Shown: positions 34,384-41,707 of the stretch, piece by piece | Position numbering within the stretch: position 1 is the stretch's first letter | Layout of the letters: each line of letters begins with the position of its first letter | Translations under genes and position numbers: made by a program | The notes under the pieces: model-generated | The model's input: only the letters and a program-made list of their open reading frames with translations | Told to the model about the DNA's origin: nothing | Database searches by the model: none | From: Streptococcus viridans | GTDB taxonomy: Bacteria; Bacillota; Bacilli; Lactobacillales; Streptococcaceae | NCBI RefSeq assembly: GCF_900636365.1 | Contig: NZ_LR134266.1 | Location: forward strand, 1,005,501 to 1,069,500 | DNA length: 64,000 bases | Direction of reading: 5' to 3'

Positions 34384-35469
34384 TTATTTCGTCGTATAAG
34401 CAAAACTCAAACTACTATCCACTACAGATAATTTACGGAAGGTATAGTTTGGATTACCATTGTAGTTGGTTTCTGAGATAAGAAATGAACCGTCTGGGTA
34501 GACTTTCTCCACAAAAGCCACATGTCCATATTCTGTTGGTGTACCATGTCCTCCTCCCGCAAAGGAAAGAATAGCTCCTGCTTGTGGACTTGTCCCTGAC
34601 TCTCCACCGAGACTTGTGGCTGTACGCACCCAATCTTGGCCATTGCCCATGGTACTGATAATTGGAATCTTCTCACCGTTTTTTCCTTTGAGTTTTAGAC
34701 CCAGTTGGTTGATACGGGCTGCGACTCCCCAAGTACATTGGCCGTAAGCGTAACCCATACCATCACCACCTCCTGGAATAGAGTTTTCAAAAAAGTCTCC
34801 TCGTACAGCTTCAAGTGCTTTTAGATCACTTTGTGCTGTCCCGCCGTTGGGTTGACTAAAGCCTTTTTCAATTTGGTAATACCACTCACTGGCTCGTGTC
34901 TGACGTTCAAGTAGTTTATCACCACTATTTCCTTCCCAGTAAATGAGAAAGAGTTGGGCGATATTTTGCAAGATTGGTACTAGACTCATATTCCAAGAGC
35001 TAACTGTTGAGGTTTGTTCGGCGAAGTCTGGGATTTCTCCGACATTAGCAAACTCATCCAGATAGCTTCTAACATGGATAGGCAGTTGCCCTTTAAAGTC
35101 CACATCAGCCTGTCTGGTCAAAGTGGAGAAAACCATAGAGAAAAATAAAGCAGATAGAAAACGAAAGGTAGTATCATTATCTGGAATAACAAGATAGACC
35201 ATAGTCTTCTGAGTGCCCCACGTTTTCAAGTCCATAGAGTCTTTTTGCGTCAAATCAATCACCGATTGGATATTAAAAAGGGCAAACTTCGCTGTTGTGA
35301 CCGCAATTACCAAATCCAACGTCTTATCCTTATAGTATTGAAAATCTGCCCAGTTTCTCATGGTAAAGTTCTCGTGACCATATTTTTTAGCGTAATCTTC
35401 AAACAAGACTTTTGGGAGTTTATAATAACGCTCTGATGTCTGAAATTGATTAGCAGTAATACGTTTCAT
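34384..35469 (-). CDS. In-frame chimera of RepA_N start, TraG/VirD4 middle and CHAP hydrolase end
   Basis: One open 361-codon frame made of three unrelated pieces. Residues 1-24 (MKRITANQFQTSERYYKLPK...) are the start of a RepA_N-type replication initiator. Residues about 25-173 are from a TraG/VirD4 coupling protein, with DLVIAVTTAKFALFNIQSV, the Walker B region YLDEFANVGEIPDF and MSLVPILQNIAQL; its Walker A part is missing. Residues about 174-361 are the C-terminal CHAP amidase of the conjugation hydrolase, with catalytic Cys245 (GQCTWGVAAR) and His316 (GHVAFVEKV). It has a good ribosome site (GGAGGGATAATC). There is no signal peptide, so the CHAP domain would stay in the cytosol. It is probably a deletion scar rather than a working protein. 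Confidence 0.85.
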   Translation of the reverse strand: MKRITANQFQTSERYYKLPKVLFEDYAKKYGHENFTMRNWADFQYYKDKTLDLVIAVTTAKFALFNIQSVIDLTQKDSMDLKTWGTQKTMVYLVIPDNDTTFRFLSALFFSMVFSTLTRQADVDFKGQLPIHVRSYLDEFANVGEIPDFAEQTSTVSSWNMSLVPILQNIAQLFLIYWEGNSGDKLLERQTRASEWYYQIEKGFSQPNGGTAQSDLKALEAVRGDFFENSIPGGGDGMGYAYGQCTWGVAARINQLGLKLKGKNGEKIPIISTMGNGQDWVRTATSLGGESGTSPQAGAILSFAGGGHGTPTEYGHVAFVEKVYPDGSFLISETNYNGNPNYTFRKLSVVDSSLSFAYTTK

Positions 35470-35516
35470 GATTATCCCTCCAAGACTAAAATTCCAAAAT
35501 TCCCGAATTCCTCAAA

Positions 35517-35639
35517 TCAGATTAAACCTGTTTGTTCCATTTCATTTACCAGTTGAGTTGCTTTTAGATTATCAACTCCCATGATGGTCATGATATGGCT
35601 CTTCACGATTTGACATGATGACTGTTCTTCCTTTTGCAT
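35517..35639 (-). CDS. Small 40-residue ICE-associated protein
   Basis: An ATG at 35637-35639 after CGGAGGTAATT starts a 40-codon frame: MQKEEQSSCQIVKSHIMTIM followed by GVDNLKATQLVNEMEQTGLI. The last half looks like one helix-turn-helix unit similar in flavour to FtsK-gamma winged helices (ATQLVNEMEQTGLI). Such small genes usually precede repA in this ICE family. It lies 47 bases upstream of the chimeric gene and may share its transcript. Function unknown. Confidence 0.6.
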   Translation of the reverse strand: MQKEEQSSCQIVKSHIMTIMGVDNLKATQLVNEMEQTGLI

Positions 35640-35656
35640 AATTACCTCCGAAACGC

Positions 35657-35687
35657 AAAAAAAGGGTAGACAATCTAGTGTCTACCC
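35657..35687 (-). terminator. Terminator upstream of the 40-residue gene
   Basis: GGGTAGAC/GTCTACCC stem (35664-35687) with an 8-base loop, then TTTTTTT on the minus strand. It would stop transcripts coming from the rplL side before the element genes. Confidence 0.8.
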
Positions 35688-35705
35688 CCGAAAGTTTATT
35701 AAAAC

Positions 35706-35740
35706 AAAAATCCTGCCAAAGAATTGTTGGCAGGATTTTT
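35706..35740. terminator. Bidirectional terminator inside the element end
   Basis: CCTGCCAA/TTGGCAGG stem with AAAAA and TTTTT flanks on both sides. A second partial copy of GGCAGGA follows immediately. Confidence 0.7.
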
Positions 35741-35836
35741 GGCAGGAAACCAAATCAATTTATCAGTTTCTATCAATCGCTTATCGCTCTCAAAGACTGG
35801 TAAATAGGGATTCCGCAATCTAATTATGATGTGACT

Positions 35837-35852
35837 CTTATTTAAGAGTTGT
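35837..35852. repeat. Partial att-core copy in an inverted repeat
   Basis: TTATTTAAGAGT repeats 12 of the 15 bases of the att core about 130 bases inside the element. It forms an inverted repeat ACTCTTA-TT-TAAGAGT. It could be an arm-type integrase binding site, or a relic of an earlier insertion. Confidence 0.45.
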
Positions 35853-35914
35853 TGATGTCCTGGATAAAATTTACAAATAGTTTGCCCCTTTTTTGCCCCT
35901 TCTAGAACAAAAAG

Positions 35915-35947
35915 AAAAACCGCTACTCCTAAGAATAGCGGTTTAAT
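35915..35947 (-). terminator. Replacement terminator after rplL
   Basis: AAACCGCTA...TAGCGGTTT stem with T tract on the minus strand, 33 bases beyond the rplL stop inside the element. It now ends the rplJL transcript in place of the displaced one at 31793-31823. Confidence 0.85.
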
Positions 35948-35978
35948 CATGTTTTTAAGCTACAAATGTAGTCGCTCT

Positions 35979-36010
35979 ATTATTTAAGAGTAACTGAAGC
36001 TCCAGCTTCT
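35979..36010 (-). repeat. Proximal attachment-site repeat at rplL (32 bp)
   Basis: The last 32 bases of this copy cover the rplL stop codon and final codons; identical to 31843-31874. The integration leaves rplL intact because the element supplies the same tail. Confidence 0.85.
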
Positions 36011-36348
36011 TCCAATTTAGCTTTGATTTCTTCAGCTTCAGCTGTAGCAACACCTTCTTTAACAACTGCTGGTGCTCCATCAACAAGTTCTTTAGCTTCT
36101 TTAAGACCAAGACCTGTGATTTCACGTACAACTTTGATAACGCCGACTTTCTTGTCGCCTGCAGATGTCAATTCAACGTCGAATGAATCTTTAGCAGCAC
36201 CAGCGTCAGCAGCACCAGCTGCAGCAACTGCTACAGGAGCAGCCGCAGTTACACCAAATTCTTCTTCGATAGCTTTTACAAGGTCGTTCAATTCAAGGAT
36301 TGAAGCTTCTTTAATTTCAGCAATAATGTTTTCAATGTTCAATGCCAT
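35980..36348 (-). CDS. rplL: Ribosomal protein L7/L12
   Basis: The 122-residue ribosomal stalk protein recruits elongation factors. The N-terminal dimerisation helices (1-32), the Ala/Gly-rich hinge (around 38-55: [18 protein letters not shown]) and the C-terminal factor-binding domain ([24 protein letters not shown]) are all present. The ATG at 36346-36348 after GGAGGAAATAAC gives the family start MALNIEN. Its 3' end is the integration target of the ICE remnant but the coding sequence is unchanged. It is cotranscribed with rplJ. Confidence 0.98.
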   Translation of the reverse strand: MALNIENIIAEIKEASILELNDLVKAIEEEFGVTAAAPVAVAAAGAADAGAAKDSFDVELTSAGDKKVGVIKVVREITGLGLKEAKELVDGAPAVVKEGVATAEAEEIKAKLEEAGASVTLK

Positions 36349-36403
36349 TGTTATTTCCTCCAAATAAGTTTTAAATTTTTTATTTATATTGTTTTGTAGC
36401 TAG

Positions 36404-36418
36404 GCTACGCTGCGTAGC
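36404..36418 (-). other. Small palindrome between rplJ and rplL
   Basis: GCTACGC-T-GCGTAGC just past the rplJ stop with no T tract. It may be a processing or partial attenuation hairpin that allows more L7/L12 than L10. Confidence 0.4.
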
Positions 36419-36424
36419 TTAGGA

Positions 36425-36925
36425 TTAAGCTGCGTCTTCTTTGTTGTCTGCAACCGCTTTGACTGCAAGAGCAACGTTGCGCACTGGCGCTTGAAGTACA
36501 GAAAGGAGCATAGAAAGAAGTCCTTCGCGGTTTGGAAGAGTTGCAAGAGCAAGGATCTCTTCTTTTGATGCGACAGCGCCTTCGATTGCACCACCCTTGA
36601 TTTCAAGTGCGTCAGCAGTTTTAGAAAAATCGTTCAAGATTTTCGCTGGTGCAATAACATCTTCGTTAGAAAATGCTACAGCAGATGGTCCAACAAACAC
36701 AGATGCAAGATCTTCAAGTCCAGCTTTTTCAGCTGCACGACGTAAGATTGAGTTTTTAATAACTTTGTACTCAACTTCGCTTCCACGAAGCTCACGACGA
36801 AGAACTGTATCTTGGTCAACTGTCAAACCACGAGCGTCAACAACGACGATAGATGCAGCAGCTTTCATTTTCTCAGCCACTACGTCAACTAGTTCCGCTT
36901 TTTTAGCAATAATTGCTTCACTCAT
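36425..36925 (-). CDS. rplJ: Ribosomal protein L10
   Basis: A 166-residue protein that anchors the L7/L12 stalk to 23S rRNA. The N-terminal RNA-binding part ([29 protein letters not shown]) and the C-terminal helix that binds L12 dimers ([24 protein letters not shown]) are clear. The start ATG 36923-36925 follows GGAGGTGAACACACTA; a longer upstream frame runs through the leader and is rejected. Autoregulation through the leader structure is expected. Confidence 0.97.
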   Translation of the reverse strand: MSEAIIAKKAELVDVVAEKMKAAASIVVVDARGLTVDQDTVLRRELRGSEVEYKVIKNSILRRAAEKAGLEDLASVFVGPSAVAFSNEDVIAPAKILNDFSKTADALEIKGGAIEGAVASKEEILALATLPNREGLLSMLLSVLQAPVRNVALAVKAVADNKEDAA

Positions 36926-36954
36926 TAGTGTGTTCACCTCCGTAATTATTTTGC

Positions 36955-37085
36955 TTGGGGAATTTTTCCAAAAGAAAAACGCGCCCAAACCTAGACACGA
37001 AAGTACAATACGCTTCTTTTACATGATACGTTTTGTCCTCGGTAGGATCTTTATGAGTCGAGCTCCCCTACTGTCTTAGGCAGTT
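36955..37085 (-). promoter_or_regulatory. L10 leader (ribosomal protein autoregulatory RNA)
   Basis: The roughly 190-base leader of rplJ has the conserved CCTAAGACAGTAGG / CCTACCGAGGA pairing (37035-37046 with 37067-37080) and the downstream CGCG...CCCAA region that together form the L10(L12)4 binding site in Firmicutes. Binding of surplus L10-L12 represses the operon. Confidence 0.8.
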
Positions 37086-37109
37086 TTTTCAAACCGTTAT
37101 TTAGTGTAT

Positions 37110-37140
37110 CACATAAAAAAAAAGAATGCAAGTATTTTTG
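37110..37140 (-). promoter_or_regulatory. Promoter of rplJ-rplL
   Basis: Minus strand TTGCAT, 17-base spacer with a long T run, TACACT. It precedes the L10 leader. Confidence 0.55.
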
Positions 37141-37160
37141 CAAACTTTTTTTAAAAATAA

Positions 37161-37958
37161 TTAATCTTTGTAAATAGTCTGGGTACGATTGAGCCATGCA
37201 TAGGCCAAGCCCATGATGACTCCTCCTCCTACCCAGTTCCCTACAAAAGTGACAGTGTAATGACGAAGAACATTGAAGAACTCTAGGTGAGGCAAATCTT
37301 TAGAAATAGAATTAAACGTAGCCAGTGAGAAGGAAGCAAAGTTTGCAGCAATGTGTTCATTGGTAAGGAAAACAAACATATAAATTGCTGACAAAGCCAT
37401 CAGAACTTTCGCTGTTTCATCTTTAAAGAATAAATAGGACAAAATAGCTATATTAACAAAGATGTTGGCAATAATCCCTTCAAAGAAGACCAATTGATTA
37501 GAGCGTTGCAATTTCATCTCTACAACCGAACCAAGGAAGCCCTTTGGATTCAAATTAGCAAAAGCACTTGTCTGACTGAAGAGAAATGCGAGTAACAAGG
37601 CACCAACTAGATTAAAAAATGTGCAATAGAGTAAAATTTCTAAAGCTTTCTTCCAATCAATCTTCTTTAGATAAACACCAGCTGTCAGGTACATCATATT
37701 TGAAGTCGTTAACTCACTATTTAAGAATAGTAAATAAACCAATCCCCACGCAAAAATAAATGGGAATAAGAAACGACCAGAACCTGGCAAGAAAGTGTTG
37801 AGAAGATCTGCCCCCACAATCCCTACAGCAGTACTCATTGTCAAAAACGCACCCGCGAACATAGAGCGAACCGCATAACGAGCTTTAGATGCCGTATACA
37901 ATTCTTCCTTCTTCTGACATGCTGCTTCTACCTTAAGAACAAAATTTGATTCTCCCAT
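37161..37958 (-). CDS. Formate/nitrite-type anion channel (FNT family)
   Basis: A 265-residue protein with six membrane helices in the FocA/NirC fold. Recognisable regions are AGAFLTMSTAVGIVGAD after helix 1 and NSELTTSNMMYLTAGVYLK (the FNT L-gate region). The C-terminal FVGNWVGGGVIMGLAYAWLN is the family signature. It exports or imports small monovalent anions; formate is most likely in a fermenting streptococcus. I chose ATG 37956-37958 with AAGGAGATTCAG upstream over the ATG 13 codons earlier. Stand-alone gene. Confidence 0.88.
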   Translation of the reverse strand: MGESNFVLKVEAACQKKEELYTASKARYAVRSMFAGAFLTMSTAVGIVGADLLNTFLPGSGRFLFPFIFAWGLVYLLFLNSELTTSNMMYLTAGVYLKKIDWKKALEILLYCTFFNLVGALLLAFLFSQTSAFANLNPKGFLGSVVEMKLQRSNQLVFFEGIIANIFVNIAILSYLFFKDETAKVLMALSAIYMFVFLTNEHIAANFASFSLATFNSISKDLPHLEFFNVLRHYTVTFVGNWVGGGVIMGLAYAWLNRTQTIYKD

Positions 37959-38104
37959 CTGAATCTCCTTATATATTGAATTTGTGAACTTCTTCATTAT
38001 ATCATAGAATAGACTTTCTGAAAAGGTTTTCAGAAAAATTTAAAGTAAAAATCCTGAGTCCCACAAGAAAAATAAATAAATCGATTTAAAACGATAAAAT
38101 AAAA

Positions 38105-38127
38105 AAACAGACTTTGAGAGTCTGTTT
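38105..38127 (-). terminator. Terminator of the glucosaminidase gene
   Basis: AAACAGACT-TTGAG-AGTCTGTTT with a preceding A run that reads as T run on the minus strand, 23 bases past the stop. Confidence 0.8.
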
Positions 38128-38149
38128 GAAATTCAATTTAAATCATATC

Positions 38150-38848
38150 TTACAAGAAACGATTCGCCCAAGCGATATCCAAGTTCAAGATTTCTTGAGT
38201 TGTATATTGTTGGCGATAAGGGTTGTAGACAGTACCTTCATAGCCACCATACACACTAGGTGAATCATACTGAGTAAGGTTGTAAGTTTCAATGATATGG
38301 TTCAATTTTGCATAGTAACTAGTGTCAGTAGCATAGACACCAGTTAAAGCAGCTGTTGCATCCTGATAGCTTGTTGTATTGCTCTTCCAAGCTCCTGCAA
38401 AATGACCTTGTTTCAAAACCGCAACGTAGTCTTGCAATGATTCATAGTAGCTAGGGTATGAACGGAAAGCATCATTGATGGTATAGGCATTTCCAGCACC
38501 GTCATCTTCCCAAGTTTGCATCACTGCAGATTGACCAGCATAGCTCCCTTTAATACCAAAAAGGTTATAGTGTGGATACGATGACAAACCAGATTGACCT
38601 GAACCACTTTCTAAAATGGCTTGAGCAATCATAACAGATGCATACAGATCATTTTCTTGACCAAGTTGGCGAGCAGATTCACCGATTTGTGAGATGAAGG
38701 CTTCTGTCGGATCTGCATATTGAGAATATGCTTCATCATTTGCTCCAACGTTTCCTACGTGCTCACTCATGGCTGCTGCTACTGTTCCTGCAGCTACCAG
38801 AGCTACTAAGGATCCAATCAATTTCGATTTATTTAGTATTTTTTTCAA
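38150..38848 (-). CDS. Secreted glucosaminidase-domain peptidoglycan hydrolase
   Basis: A 232-residue protein with an N-terminal signal (about 1-36, KSKLIGSLVALVAAGTVAAA then a cut near GAN-D). A GH73/LytG-like glucosaminidase domain follows: ASVMIAQAILESGSGQSGLS contains the catalytic Glu, then NLFGIKGSY, FRSYPSYYESLQDYV and YATDTSYYAKLNHIIETYNL. It cleaves glycan strands in the wall. It lacks wall-binding repeats and an anchor. Promoter TATAAT and AGGAGATTATCAC ribosome site lie upstream. Confidence 0.92.
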   Translation of the reverse strand: MKKILNKSKLIGSLVALVAAGTVAAAMSEHVGNVGANDEAYSQYADPTEAFISQIGESARQLGQENDLYASVMIAQAILESGSGQSGLSSYPHYNLFGIKGSYAGQSAVMQTWEDDGAGNAYTINDAFRSYPSYYESLQDYVAVLKQGHFAGAWKSNTTSYQDATAALTGVYATDTSYYAKLNHIIETYNLTQYDSPSVYGGYEGTVYNPYRQQYTTQEILNLDIAWANRFL

Positions 38849-38994
38849 TGTGATAATCTCCTAATGTTATAATGAAAACTCTTTAAGATGATTATAGCAC
38901 AGAAAAGCATTAAATTGTTGAGTTCAATATTACGTTTTAATTACAATATCGAGATAAATCAAACAAATAAATAACAGATCAGTAATAATACGAT

Positions 38995-39591
38995 TTATTC
39001 CGAAAAACTAAAGTTAAAAATTACATCCCAAGCTTCTTCTACTCCAGTTTTATTGACCGATGAAAAGATGATAAAGGTATCTGTTTTATCAAAATCCAAT
39101 TTCTTCTTGATCATGGATTCATGCTTGTTCCATTTTCCTCTTGGAATTTTGTCGGCTTTCGTCGCAACCAAGATAACAGGGATCTCGTAATATTTTAAAA
39201 ACTCGTACATCTGGACATCATCTGCTGAGGGTTCATGACGAAGATCTACCAAGCTGACAACCGCTCTTAAATTTTCTCTCGTTGTCAGATATTCTTCAAT
39301 CATCTTGCCCCATTTCTCGCGTTCTTTTTTGGAGACACGGGCATACCCATAGCCGGGTACATCGACAAAACGAAGTTTGTCATCGATATTGAAAAAGTTT
39401 AACAACTGTGTTTTTCCTGGTTTTCCAGATGTACGGGCCAAGTTCTTGCGATTTAGCATGGTATTTATAAAAGAAGACTTGCCGACATTTGATCGACCGG
39501 CAAGTGCAACTTCTGGGATATCATCTTGAGGATAATGGCTTTTATTAGCAGCACTCAAGAGGATATCCGCATTATGAGTATTTACTTTCAT
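38995..39591 (-). CDS. engB: Ribosome biogenesis GTPase YsxC/EngB
   Basis: The 198-residue TrmE-Era-EngA-like GTPase is needed for 50S subunit assembly. G1 is [10 protein letters not shown] (about 32-41), the G3 region is [12 protein letters not shown], and G4 is ATKADKIPR. It lies 11 bases after clpX, an order conserved in streptococci, and is likely cotranscribed with it. Length and motifs are normal. Confidence 0.97.
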   Translation of the reverse strand: MKVNTHNADILLSAANKSHYPQDDIPEVALAGRSNVGKSSFINTMLNRKNLARTSGKPGKTQLLNFFNIDDKLRFVDVPGYGYARVSKKEREKWGKMIEEYLTTRENLRAVVSLVDLRHEPSADDVQMYEFLKYYEIPVILVATKADKIPRGKWNKHESMIKKKLDFDKTDTFIIFSSVNKTGVEEAWDVIFNFSFSE

Positions 39592-39602
39592 AGAATTTCT
39601 TT

Positions 39603-40835
39603 CTAGGCAGTTTCTAAAATTGGTTTTTCAGTTCCGTTAACTGCTTCTTTGGTGATCCGAACCATTTTGACGTCTTCTTGACTTGGAACTTCAAACATCA
39701 CATCCAACATAGTTTCTTCGATGATGGAGCGTAGTCCGCGAGCACCAGTCTTGCGTTCAATGGCTTTACTTGCAATTTCTTCTAGCGCTTCGTCATCAAA
39801 TTCTAATTCAACATCATCGAAGGATAAGAGAGCCTGATATTGTTTCACCAAGGCATTTCTTGGTTCTTTCAAAATACGAACCAAGTCATCCACTGTCAAT
39901 TGCTCTAATGCAGCAAGAACTGGAAGACGACCGATTAACTCAGGAATAATACCGAATTTTTGGATATCTTCTGCAATGATTTCTTGCATGTAAGAGCTGG
40001 ATTCATCAATGGCTTTGTTGTTTTGACCAAACCCAATAATCTTTTCACCTAGACGTTGTTTCACAATTTCTTCAATTCCATCAAAGGCTCCACCAACGAT
40101 GAAAAGAATGTTTTTGGTGTCAACTTGGATCATCTCTTGTTGAGGATGCTTGCGTCCGCCTTGAGGTGGAACACTCGCTACAGTACCCTCGATGATCTTC
40201 AAGAGGGCTTGCTGTACCCCTTCACCAGATACATCACGAGTAATCGAGACGTTCTCACTCTTCTTGGCAATCTTATCGATTTCATCAACATAGATGATGC
40301 CTCGCTCAGCACGTTCGATATTGAAATCAGCTGCTTGCAAGAGCTTAAGAAGGATGTTCTCAACGTCTTCTCCGACGTAACCCGCTTCTGTCAAGGCTGT
40401 TGCATCGGCGATGGCAAATGGCACATTTAAACTCTTAGCAAGCGTTTGAGCTAAGAAAGTTTTTCCTGAACCTGTAGGACCGACCATCAAAATGTTTGAT
40501 TTTTGTAGATCCACATCGTTGTCATCTTCACGATTTTCGTGGAAGTTAATCCGTTTGTAGTGATTGTAGACAGCTACTGCTAGTGCTCGTTTAGCACGAT
40601 CTTGACCGATGACATAGTGGTTAAGGATATTGAGAAGTTCGATTGGTTTTGGAACCTCTGAAAGGTCTGCCAAGACTTCCTCAGCTAATTCTTCTCGAAT
40701 GATTTCTTGAGCTAACTCAACACATTCATTACAGATAAAGGCATTGTTCCCAGCAATAATCTTCTGTACTTCGTCTTGGTTCTTACCACAAAACGAACAA
40801 TAAACCATCATATCGTTTGATTGATTTGTAGGCAT
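39603..40835 (-). CDS. clpX: ATP-dependent Clp protease ATP-binding subunit ClpX
   Basis: A 410-residue AAA+ unfoldase that feeds substrates to ClpP. The zinc-binding domain has Cys13, Cys16, Cys35 and Cys38. Walker A is VGPTGSGKT, Walker B is [11 protein letters not shown], and the pore GYVGED motif and ClpP-binding IGF loop ([10 protein letters not shown]) are present. It is followed by engB and preceded by a 57-codon small gene and folA. Confidence 0.98.
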   Translation of the reverse strand: MPTNQSNDMMVYCSFCGKNQDEVQKIIAGNNAFICNECVELAQEIIREELAEEVLADLSEVPKPIELLNILNHYVIGQDRAKRALAVAVYNHYKRINFHENREDDNDVDLQKSNILMVGPTGSGKTFLAQTLAKSLNVPFAIADATALTEAGYVGEDVENILLKLLQAADFNIERAERGIIYVDEIDKIAKKSENVSITRDVSGEGVQQALLKIIEGTVASVPPQGGRKHPQQEMIQVDTKNILFIVGGAFDGIEEIVKQRLGEKIIGFGQNNKAIDESSSYMQEIIAEDIQKFGIIPELIGRLPVLAALEQLTVDDLVRILKEPRNALVKQYQALLSFDDVELEFDDEALEEIASKAIERKTGARGLRSIIEETMLDVMFEVPSQEDVKMVRITKEAVNGTEKPILETA

Positions 40836-40868
40836 TTTCTTCTCCCGATTCTATAGTCTGTTTGTAAT

Positions 40869-41042
40869 TTATTTAAATAAAGTCATATAAAAGGCGTGAA
40901 TAGAATTCACAAGATTAGTAAAGGCATTTAATAAGAAGAGGGTGGCTAAGCCATAGCGCTTTTTCCGAAGAGTCTGGGAAGCACATACCAGGCAAATCAC
41001 GCATAAAACTGCTGTAAAAAAGCCAAAGATACTACGTTCCAT
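40869..41042 (-). CDS. Small 57-residue membrane protein between folA and clpX
   Basis: A 57-codon frame starting ATG 41040-41042 with AAGGAAG upstream; it begins 3 bases after the folA stop. Residues about 5-21 form a hydrophobic helix (FGFFTAVLCVICLVCA), a basic loop TLRKKRYG follows, and a second hydrophobic stretch covers 31-53. A similar small protein lies in the same place between dfr and clpX in pneumococcus, as I recall (SP_1570 position). Function unknown; synteny suggests it is real. Confidence 0.7.
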   Translation of the reverse strand: MERSIFGFFTAVLCVICLVCASQTLRKKRYGLATLFLLNAFTNLVNSIHAFYMTLFK

Positions 41043-41045
41043 CAA

Positions 41046-41558
41046 CTAGTCTTCCTTTCTTTCAAAATGTCTAATAGTAAAGTCGTAAGGGTTTTTTTCA
41101 TCTTTTTCGAATGTCCGCTCGTCTAATAATTGAAACTGGTCCCACCGGAAATCTTCTGGGAAGTAGGTATCTCCTTCCAATTCGGCATCGATGACAGTCT
41201 GATAGAGCTCCTCTAGATGAGGCTCGAAAAGACGGATGACCTTCTCACCACCGATAATAAAGAGTGACAAATCCTGTCCCTTATACCAGTTTAAAACGTC
41301 TTCAACTGAGGTTTTTAGCAAAACCTTTTCATTCTCTACATCATACTTGTCATCTCTAGAGAGAATGATATTGGTCCGATTTGGGAGGACGCGTTTGTTT
41401 AAACCTTCGTAGGTAACTCTTCCCATGAGGATCGCATGGCCTGTAGTCGTTTGTTTAAAGTGCTGCAATTCAGCAGGTAAATGCCAAGGCATGACCTGAT
41501 CTTTGCCGATCACTCCACTCTTCGTCTGAGCCCAAATGCCAATTACTTTCTTACTCAT
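41046..41558 (-). CDS. folA: Dihydrofolate reductase
   Basis: A 170-residue enzyme making tetrahydrofolate. It opens VIGIWAQTKSGVIGKDQVMPWHLPAELQHFKQTT, with the active-site acidic residue in the PAEL segment and the Trp/Leu pocket typical of the family. NADPH contacts are in HAILMGRVTYEGL and LFIIGGEKVIRLFE. It is the target of trimethoprim. It acts in the same folate cycle as ThyA and GlyA in this window. Confidence 0.96.
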   Translation of the reverse strand: MSKKVIGIWAQTKSGVIGKDQVMPWHLPAELQHFKQTTTGHAILMGRVTYEGLNKRVLPNRTNIILSRDDKYDVENEKVLLKTSVEDVLNWYKGQDLSLFIIGGEKVIRLFEPHLEELYQTVIDAELEGDTYFPEDFRWDQFQLLDERTFEKDEKNPYDFTIRHFERKED

Positions 41559-41660
41559 TTTTACATCCTTTATACTGATACTTCTATTTTATCAAATTTT
41601 TCAAGAAAAGACTGTTTCTAACTATTGCTTCCTTGAGCAAAACTTCCCATTTTTTCCCTC

Positions 41661-41687
41661 AAAAAAACCGCGATTTCTCGCGGTTTT
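41661..41687 (-). terminator. Terminator of the cshA-like gene
   Basis: AAAACCGCGA-TTTC-TCGCGGTTTT with seven T on the minus strand, 21 bases after the stop. Confidence 0.9.
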
Positions 41688-41707
41688 AATGAGACAAATC
41701 CTAGATC

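Larger units (their letters stand above)
31843..36010. mobile_element. Degenerate ICE remnant integrated at the 3' end of rplL
   Basis: A 4.2-kb segment between 32-bp direct repeats of the rplL tail. Contents from the rplL side: terminators, a 40-residue small protein, a RepA-TraG-CHAP chimera, abiEi plus truncated abiEii, a BCCT transporter and a LysR fragment. The att core and the RepA/TraG/CHAP relics match the ICESa2603 family as I know it. No integrase, relaxase or VirB4 remains, so it cannot move on its own. Confidence 0.8.

Noticed and set aside
35699-35950. Minus-strand 83-codon frame in the element end
   Set aside because: It spans two terminators and the att-like repeat, lacks a ribosome site and shows no family pattern.
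31843-36010. A complete, active conjugative element
   Set aside because: No integrase, relaxase or VirB4; the remaining conjugation genes are fused fragments.
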